From positions 958 through 12,195 of the forward strand of contig DHIZ01000354.1 in assembly GCA_002404055.1 (NCBI GenBank): a stretch of DNA of 11,238 bases, read 5' to 3'. Each line of letters begins with the position of its first letter. The first letter of the stretch is position 1. This stretch comes from Chloroflexi bacterium UBA4733 (lineage in GTDB: Bacteria; Chloroflexota; UBA4733). Shown piece by piece: positions 6,439 to 11,238 of the stretch. The translations under genes and the position numbers were made by a program. The notes beneath the pieces are model-generated. The model saw only the letters and a program-made list of their open reading frames with translations. It was not told the origin of the DNA and did not search any database.

Positions 6439-8187
6439 ATGGTAGTGATGACCGGAGGAGAGGCGGTGGTGCGGTGCCTGGAGAGCGAAGGCATCGAATA
6501 TGTCTTCGGCCTGTGTGGCCACGCCAACCTGGCCCTGCTGGACGCATTGAACGACAGCTCGATCAAATTCATCGGCGTACACCACGAGCAAGTGGCCGCC
6601 CACGCCGCCGACGCCTACTTCCGCGTGACGCACAAGCCGGCGGTGGTGATGACCACGGTTGGTCCGGGCGTGACCAACGCCATCACGGGCGTCGCCGACG
6701 CCGCGCTCGATGCTTCGGCCATGGTCCTGTTTTGTGGCGCCATCCCGAGTGACTACGTGGGCCGGGAGGCCCTCCAGGAACTCGGCTTGCATGGCGATGA
6801 CGAGCAGTTCGAGATCTACAAACCGTTCACGAAGCGGGTGGTCAAAGTGGCCCAGGCGCATCTGCTCCCCCACGCCGTCGCCAAAGCCTTCAACTTTGCC
6901 CTGACCGGCTGTCCCGGGCCGGTGATGGTGAACGTTCCGATGGACTTCTACTCCGCGCGGCAGGAGTTCGCCATCCCCGAAGTGACCAAGCGACGGCCGG
7001 GAGCAACGAGGACGCGAGGCGACCGCGCAGCGATCGTCCGCGCCGTGACGCTGCTCCGGCAGGCGGAGCATCCGCTCATGTTTGCCGGCGGCGGCGTGCT
7101 GCTGTCCGAGGCCTGGTGTGAACTGCAAGCCCTGGCCGAGCATCTGGCTATCCCCGTAGCAACGAGCATGAGTGGCCAGGGCGCTATTCCCGGCGATCAC
7201 CCGTTGGCCGCCGGCTTCACCGGCTCAGTCGGTACACCGGTCAGCCACGCGCTGGCCCAGGAGGCGGACGTCGTGCTGGCCGTGGGGACGCGGTTCCCGG
7301 AAATGGACACGAGTTCCTGGCGACCGGAGTACTTCATCAAGGTGCCGCCCGCCACGCTGATCCACGTCGACATCAACCCGCACGAGATCGGCCGGATCTA
7401 TCCCACCGAGGTCGGGATGGTAGGAGACGCCAGGGCGGTCCTGGCCGAGATGGTCGAGGTGGCGCGGCTGCAGGCCCCACCGGTGGACTGGCGCAACGCG
7501 CCGCGCACGCGCGACCTGGCGCGGCGCCGCCAGGAGTGGCTCAGTCAGTCCGAGGAGCACCGGCACTCCGACGCCACGCCGCTCGTCCCGGAGCGTCTGC
7601 TCGCCGACCTGCGGCGCGCGCTGCCGCGCGAGGGCATCCTCGTCGCCGGCGTCGGCATCCGCCACGCTGTCGGGCAGCACTTCCCCATCTACGATCCGAT
7701 GACGCTGCTGGTGGCGAGCGGGTTCACGACCATGGGGTTCGAGGTTGCGGCCGCCCTCGGCGCCAAGATCGGCCGGCCCGATCGGCCCGTGGTCTCCCTG
7801 TGCGGCGATGGCGCGTTCAACTCCGTCATCTCCGCGATCCCCACGGCGGTGCAGTACGGGATTGGGGCGGTCTGGATTGTCTTGAACAATGGCGGCTACA
7901 GCTCCATCGAGTTGTATCAGCACCGCCACTATCAGCGCACGTTGGGCACCATCTTTCAGATCGAGGCAGAGGGGAGGCCGTATTCGCCGGACTACGTGGG
8001 GCTGGCGCGCGCCTACGGCGCGCAGGCGGAGCGGGTCGCGCACCCGGACCAGTTGTCCGGCGCGCTGGAGCGCGCCCTTCAGGCTGGCAAACCCTACGTG
8101 CTGGAGGTGCTCATGACCAACCGACCGCGCATCCGGGCGACGGGGCACTGGGATGTCAACGACATCCTCTCCCCGAAGCAGGCCTAA
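6439..8187 (+). CDS. thiamine-diphosphate-dependent enzyme (acetolactate-synthase-like superfamily)
   Basis: A 582-residue, three-domain ThDP enzyme. The N-terminal pyrimidine-binding domain has FGLCGHANLALLDAL (23-37) and the cofactor-activating Glu50 in VHHEQ, then TTVGPGVTN (72-80). The central domain spans about 195-345 (FAGGGVLL, VLAVGTRF, HVDINPHEIG). The C-terminal diphosphate-binding domain has the GDG...NN motif, GDGAF at 456-460 and NNGGY at 483-487. The start ATG at 6439 has AGGAGAGAGGAGAG upstream. Relatives include acetolactate synthase, glyoxylate carboligase, the inositol-pathway hydrolase IolD, and sulfo- and phosphono-pyruvate enzymes. Sequence alone does not assign one of these. 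In this cluster it probably decarboxylates, ligates or cleaves a 2-keto acid or diketone derived from the imported sugar. It follows the oxidoreductase after 56 bases. Confidence 0.87.
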   Translation: MVVMTGGEAVVRCLESEGIEYVFGLCGHANLALLDALNDSSIKFIGVHHEQVAAHAADAYFRVTHKPAVVMTTVGPGVTNAITGVADAALDASAMVLFCGAIPSDYVGREALQELGLHGDDEQFEIYKPFTKRVVKVAQAHLLPHAVAKAFNFALTGCPGPVMVNVPMDFYSARQEFAIPEVTKRRPGATRTRGDRAAIVRAVTLLRQAEHPLMFAGGGVLLSEAWCELQALAEHLAIPVATSMSGQGAIPGDHPLAAGFTGSVGTPVSHALAQEADVVLAVGTRFPEMDTSSWRPEYFIKVPPATLIHVDINPHEIGRIYPTEVGMVGDARAVLAEMVEVARLQAPPVDWRNAPRTRDLARRRQEWLSQSEEHRHSDATPLVPERLLADLRRALPREGILVAGVGIRHAVGQHFPIYDPMTLLVASGFTTMGFEVAAALGAKIGRPDRPVVSLCGDGAFNSVISAIPTAVQYGIGAVWIVLNNGGYSSIELYQHRHYQRTLGTIFQIEAEGRPYSPDYVGLARAYGAQAERVAHPDQLSGALERALQAGKPYVLEVLMTNRPRIRATGHWDVNDILSPKQA

Positions 8188-8189
8188 CC

Positions 8190-8381
8190 GAAGAGACTGG
8201 AAGACAACGTGCCGCTGCGGCTGGCCGGGCCGGCGATCCGGACCTGATGATGATCAACTCGTTCAACGAGTGGCACGAAGGGTCGGAGATTGAGCCGAGC
8301 CTGGAGCTCGGCGACCAGTACCTGCAAGCAACCGGAGCGTGGGTGGAGCGCTACCGGGCGGTAAAGTTGAGGGAGGACTAG
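8190..8381 (+). pseudogene. 3' remnant of a GH99/WbsX-like glycan-active gene
   Basis: In the frame ending at TAG 8379-8381, this gap encodes DPDLMMINSFNEWHEGSEIE, then PSLELGDQYL and VERYRAV. The SFNEWHEG-x-EIEPS block followed by YL is, from memory, the C-terminal signature of WbsX / glycoside hydrolase 99-like proteins, which are normally about 350 residues or longer. Only about 50 codons are left. The upstream part falls directly after the stop of the ThDP gene and has no catalytic domain and no ribosome site, although ATG codons at 8247 and 8250 exist. The stop codon abuts the next start (TAG then ATG), and the remnant still carries that gene's GGGAGG site. This is best explained as a large 5' deletion of a gene that once sat here. 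Confidence 0.65.
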
Positions 8382-9599
8382 ATGGCGAAGATTACGGGCA
8401 TCCGCTGCATCCGTACCCGGCGAGACGGTACATGGGTGATCGTCAAGGTCGAGACCGACCAACCGGGCCTCTACGGCATCGGCTCGGCCAGCGACCACTA
8501 CCACGCCGCCACGGTCGTCACGGCGATTGAACAGAGCATCGCGCCGCGCCTGATCGGGCGTGATGCGGCGCAAATCGAAGACATGTGGCAGTCCACGTAC
8601 ACCAGCGGCTACTGGCGCAACGGCTCGATCCTGAACACGGCGTTGGGTGGCGTGGACTGCGCCCTCTGGGACATCAAAGGCAAGGAAGCCAGGTTGCCGG
8701 TCTACCAGTTGCTCGGCGGCGCCTGCCGGGCGGCCGTGCCCTGCTATGCCCACGCTGGCGGCGCCACCCTGGAAGCGCTGGAAGAAGATGTCCGACGCTA
8801 CATGGAGGAAGGCTACACCGTCATTCGCTGTCAGCTTGGCCCCTACGGCGGCGGCGGCTTCATCCCGACGGAGGAAGCCGGCGGACCGAAGAACCGCTGG
8901 CCCCACAGCCGGGCGTTCGACGACGAGCGGTACCTGGAGACCATCCCGGCAATGTTTGACTACCTGCGAAGCAAGCTGGGCTTCGGTCCCAAGCTGACGC
9001 ACGATGTCCATGAGCACCTGCGTCCGAATATGGCGGTGCAACTGGCGAAGTTGCTGGAGCCGTATCGGTTGTTCTTCCTGGAGGATCTCCTGCCGCCGGA
9101 GCAGATTGCCTACTACCGTCTGGTCCGCCAGCAGTGCATGACGCCGCAAGCGATGGGGGAACTCTTCGTCAACCCCCACGAATGGTTGCCCCTCATCGCA
9201 GAGCGGCTGATTGACTTCCTGCGGGTGCGCGTCTCCAAGGTGGGCGGCATCACCCCGGCGCAGAAGATCGCCCATCTCTGCGAGTGGTACGGCGTGCAGA
9301 CGGCGTGGCAGGAAGGGGGCGACAACGACCCGGTGAACCAGGCGGCAGCCATGCACCTTGACCTCGCCAGTTGGAACTTCGGCATCCAGGAAGAGAACCA
9401 CTTCCAGCCCGTGGAACTGGAGACCTTCCCCGGCCACGCTGTGCTGGAAGGGGGCTACCTGTATGCGAATGACCAGCCCGGACTGGGCATCGACATCGAC
9501 GAAACGAAGGCCGCGCAACTGTTGGCAGCAGATGGTCGGCACGGGCCGTTCTTCATGGCAGAAGACCGCAAGGCCGACGGTACCGTCGTCCGGCCGTGA
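8382..9599 (+). CDS. enolase-superfamily sugar-acid dehydratase (mannonate dehydratase-like)
   Basis: A 405-residue enzyme of the mandelate racemase / mannonate dehydratase group, close to the usual ~400 residues for ManD-type proteins. The N-terminal capping domain leads to YWRNGSILNTALGGVDCALW (77-96), a family hallmark. Predicted magnesium ligands are Asp208 (in HDVH), Glu234 (LED) and Glu260 (GE), with His210 as a catalytic base candidate and a GYTVIRCQ segment at 144-151. In the position where D-mannonate dehydratases have His (FHGPTD-like), this protein has Gln310 in WQEGGDNDPVN, so activity may differ from classic ManD. Such enzymes remove water from an aldonate to give a 2-keto-3-deoxy acid. 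The ATG at 8382 directly follows a stop codon and has GGGAGG about seven bases upstream. The next gene, a lyase of the KDG-aldolase family, fits as the following step. Confidence 0.88.
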   Translation: MAKITGIRCIRTRRDGTWVIVKVETDQPGLYGIGSASDHYHAATVVTAIEQSIAPRLIGRDAAQIEDMWQSTYTSGYWRNGSILNTALGGVDCALWDIKGKEARLPVYQLLGGACRAAVPCYAHAGGATLEALEEDVRRYMEEGYTVIRCQLGPYGGGGFIPTEEAGGPKNRWPHSRAFDDERYLETIPAMFDYLRSKLGFGPKLTHDVHEHLRPNMAVQLAKLLEPYRLFFLEDLLPPEQIAYYRLVRQQCMTPQAMGELFVNPHEWLPLIAERLIDFLRVRVSKVGGITPAQKIAHLCEWYGVQTAWQEGGDNDPVNQAAAMHLDLASWNFGIQEENHFQPVELETFPGHAVLEGGYLYANDQPGLGIDIDETKAAQLLAADGRHGPFFMAEDRKADGTVVRP

Positions 9600-9601
9600 C
9601 C

Positions 9602-9636
9602 CGGCACAGCGCCTCGTCTGCTATCGTGCCGTTGTT
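9602..9636 (+). terminator. possible intercistronic stem before the lyase gene
   Basis: CGGCAC (9602-9607) can pair with GTGCCG (9626-9631) across an 18-base loop and is followed by TTGTT. The stem is short and the loop large, so at most it is a weak attenuator. It lies just upstream of a near-perfect AAAGGAGG ribosome site at 9643-9650. Confidence 0.2.
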
Positions 9637-9656
9637 TCCGACAAAGGAGGAGAATC

Positions 9657-10562
9657 GTGACTGCATCCACCCTGGGACTGCATGGCATCATCCCGCCGCT
9701 GGCGACACCGTTCACCAATGATGAGTCGCTCGACGAAGCAGCGCTGCGCCGCGAGGTCGAAGCGGTGCTGGCCGCCGGCGTCCACGGCATCACGGTCACC
9801 GGCAGTACAGGGGAAGGCCACACCCTCGACTGCGAGGAGTTGGTGCGGGCGAGCAGCGCCGCGGTTGAGGCGGCGGCGGGACGGGCACCGGTGGTGGCGG
9901 GCATTATTCGGGACAGTACCCGGGAGGTCGTGCGCTGCGGCCGGGCGGTGCGCGCGACGGGCGTGGCGGCGCTCCAGGTCACGCCCGTCCATTACCTCTT
10001 CCAGCCGGACGAACGCGGCAGTATCGACTTCTACCGGCGTATCGGCGATGAGGTGGGCTTGCCCATCGTCATCTACAACGTCGTGCCCTGGAATACGCTC
10101 AGTCCGGAGTTGCTCATGCGGCTGAGCGAGTTGACCCAGGTGGTTGCGGTCAAACAGAGCGGCGGCGACATCCACAAGCTGGCCCGGCTGCTGACCATGG
10201 CCGGTGATCGCTTAACGGTGCTGACCGCCGTCGACGACCTGCTCTACCCTTCCTTCCTGCTGGGGGCCCAGGGTGCGGTAGCGGCGATCCTGACGGTGCT
10301 GCCCGACCTTTGCGTCGCGCTCTGGAACGCCGTCCAGCAGGGCAGGCTGGAGGAGGCGCGGCGGCTGCACGAGCGCATCCTGGGGGTGTGGGACGCGCTG
10401 GCCGGCGCCGATCTGCCGGCGCGGGTGAAGGCGGCGCTGGCGCTACGCGGCCGGCCGGTGGGGCCGCCGCGTCATCCGCTGTTGCCGGCCTCAGCGGCAG
10501 TGGTCGAGCAGATCCGGCGAGCCCTGGCAACCGCCGAGATTGCGTTGCCTATGCGAACGTGA
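9657..10562 (+). CDS. dihydrodipicolinate synthase / 2-keto-3-deoxy acid aldolase family lyase
   Basis: A 301-residue class I aldolase-type barrel (DapA / NAL / KDG aldolase family). The GTG start at 9657 is fixed by AAAGGAGG six bases upstream and by the family opening GIIPPLATPF at 10-19. Key residues are visible: the carboxylate-binding loop GSTGEG (49-54), the catalytic Tyr140 in IYNVVPWN and the Schiff-base Lys166 in VAVKQSGGD. Family enzymes form a Schiff base with pyruvate and either condense it with, or cleave it from, an aldehyde. Placed right after a sugar-acid dehydratase, this copy is more likely a catabolic 2-keto-3-deoxy-sugar-acid aldolase or dehydratase than the lysine-pathway DapA. 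It is the last intact gene of the rightward cluster and faces a convergent oxidoreductase gene. Confidence 0.9.
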   Translation: MTASTLGLHGIIPPLATPFTNDESLDEAALRREVEAVLAAGVHGITVTGSTGEGHTLDCEELVRASSAAVEAAAGRAPVVAGIIRDSTREVVRCGRAVRATGVAALQVTPVHYLFQPDERGSIDFYRRIGDEVGLPIVIYNVVPWNTLSPELLMRLSELTQVVAVKQSGGDIHKLARLLTMAGDRLTVLTAVDDLLYPSFLLGAQGAVAAILTVLPDLCVALWNAVQQGRLEEARRLHERILGVWDALAGADLPARVKAALALRGRPVGPPRHPLLPASAAVVEQIRRALATAEIALPMRT

Positions 10563-10733
10563 GGATGCTGCTCCGGGTCGCAGCTGGTGCGAGCGCCTGG
10601 TCGCTTCACCATCCGTGGCTCGGATGCCGGGGAGACGCTCGCCATCGACGGACTGGAGCACGTTGCTACCGTCCGCTTGCACCGGCAGCGGGCACGCGGT
10701 TGGCTTGCGCACAGCGATCCAGTAGCACCGTGA
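10563..10733 (+). pseudogene. possible C-terminal gene remnant after the lyase
   Basis: The frame directly following the lyase stop (same frame, no start codon of its own) reads for about 56 codons with a G/C-rich third position like the neighbours. It gives GRFTIRGSDAGETLAIDG, then LEHVATVRLH and RGWLAHSDPVAP before TGA 10731-10733. This looks like the end of a beta-rich protein domain, not random intergenic DNA. I do not recognise the family. It could be the tail of a gene lost by deletion, matching the remnant at 8190-8381, or chance. No ribosome site or terminator is evident in this convergent gap. Confidence 0.35.
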
Positions 10734-10742
10734 AACGGGCGT

Positions 10743-11238
10743 TTACCCGATATCCGAGAGCTGCACGGGCATCCCCCCCTGCCGCGCCGATTCGTAGATG
10801 CCGAATATCACCGCCATCGTGCCGAGATTATCGCGACCACTGCTGAGGGGCTCGGCGCCGCTCCGGCAACAACCGGCAAAGTGGGCAAGTTCATTGGTGA
10901 ATCCATCATTCGACGGCAGCCCGGCCGCATCCGGCTCGACCGGCAGGAATCCGCTGAACTGCCGTTCCCAGCGCGGCGCCGCAGCGGGGAGCGCCTCGTG
11001 CTGGCGCGATACGTAGAAAGCCGGGCCCTGGCTGTGTCCAGGCTCGGGCAGCGCGTGGACTGCGCCATCGTCACCGAACAGCATGAATGACTCCGAGTAG
11101 GGCATGCGGAAGCCACTGTAGGTGGCAAAGTGCTCGCCGATCGCCCCGTTCTCGAATTCCAGCGTGGCGCTCGCGTAGTCTTCGGCGCCGTGCTGGTACG
11201 GCGGACCGCCAGAACGACAGATGGCCGCAACCCGCCGC
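10743..11238 (-). CDS. Gfo/Idh/MocA family oxidoreductase, C-terminal part (5' end outside window)
   Basis: About 164 residues of the C-terminal domain of an oxidoreductase are encoded in from the window's right edge to TAA at 10743-10745. Visible features are the strand pair GAEDYASATLEFENGAIGEH, then YSGFRMPYSESFMLFGDDGA, then a C-terminal helix ELAHFAGCCRSGAEPLSSGRDNLGTMAVIFGIYESARQG. This closing pattern (glycine-rich turn, helix with IYESAR) is typical of the family and parallels the surviving tail of the decayed gene at 1052-1628. The Rossmann domain and EKP motif must lie beyond position 11238. It converges on the lyase gene, so it belongs to a separate transcription unit, perhaps controlled by the same sugar. 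Confidence 0.8.
   Translation of the reverse strand, partial: RRVAAICRSGGPPYQHGAEDYASATLEFENGAIGEHFATYSGFRMPYSESFMLFGDDGAVHALPEPGHSQGPAFYVSRQHEALPAAAPRWERQFSGFLPVEPDAAGLPSNDGFTNELAHFAGCCRSGAEPLSSGRDNLGTMAVIFGIYESARQGGMPVQLSDIG

Noticed and set aside
7536..8189. Long frame leading into the GH99-like tail, overlapping the ThDP gene
   Set aside because: The part before 8188 is an out-of-frame reading of the ThDP coding sequence, Arg/Ala-rich and without motifs. Only the section after the ThDP stop resembles a protein family.
8184..9542. A 452-codon minus-strand open frame
   Set aside because: It mirrors the dehydratase gene, whose plus-strand translation shows a full set of enolase-superfamily motifs. 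The antisense product looks like no family.
1..11238. Defence island, mobile element or CRISPR
   Set aside because: No spaced repeats, transposase, integrase, nuclease, toxin-antitoxin or phage-like gene was found. The intact genes are metabolic or regulatory.

Overview
The window is GC-rich DNA (about 63-65% by eye) from a sugar or sugar-acid catabolic locus, most likely of a Chloroflexota bacterium (Thermomicrobia/Sphaerobacter-like). That placement is an inference. It rests on the base composition, the Tat-type lipoprotein binding protein, and the mixture of Gfo/Idh/MocA, ThuA-like and enolase-superfamily genes. No rRNA, tRNA, CRISPR array, transposase or phage gene was seen.

Layout. A minus-strand group runs leftward from about 1628: a decayed Gfo/Idh/MocA oxidoreductase (1052-1628), a ThuA-like gene (328-984) and the start of a 3-hexulose-6-phosphate synthase / 3-keto-L-gulonate-6-phosphate decarboxylase family gene (1-272, cut by the window edge). 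Facing it is a plus-strand regulator with a GntR DNA-binding domain and a LacI-type sensor, the AraR architecture (1728-2867). Two promoters and an operator-like site overlap in the short divergent gap. Downstream on the plus strand lie a Tat lipoprotein ABC solute-binding protein (3008-4546), a second ThuA-like gene (4641-5336), a Gfo/Idh/MocA oxidoreductase (5333-6382), a thiamine-diphosphate enzyme (6439-8187), a 3' remnant of a GH99/WbsX-like gene (8190-8381), a mannonate-dehydratase-like enolase-superfamily enzyme (8382-9599) and a DHDPS/KDG-aldolase family lyase (9657-10562). Then comes a possible gene-end remnant (10563-10733) and, convergently, the C-terminal part of another Gfo/Idh/MocA protein (10743-11238).

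How the genes may work together (inference): the lipoprotein captures an oligosaccharide, sugar or sugar acid; the oxidoreductase and ThuA proteins interconvert oxidised (keto) sugars; the enolase-family enzyme dehydrates an aldonate to a 2-keto-3-deoxy acid; the DHDPS-family lyase splits it to pyruvate plus an aldehyde; and the ThDP enzyme acts on a 2-keto acid. The AraR-like protein would repress both arms until an inducing sugar appears. No ABC permease or ATPase is present, so the importer must be completed elsewhere.

The most unusual aspect is gene wreckage: one oxidoreductase has lost its catalytic middle, one glycan-hydrolase-like gene survives only as its last ~50 codons, and a third tail may follow the lyase. 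Either the cluster has been pruned by several deletions, or the sequence contains collapsed assembly joins. I did not find a convincing new defence or mobile system.
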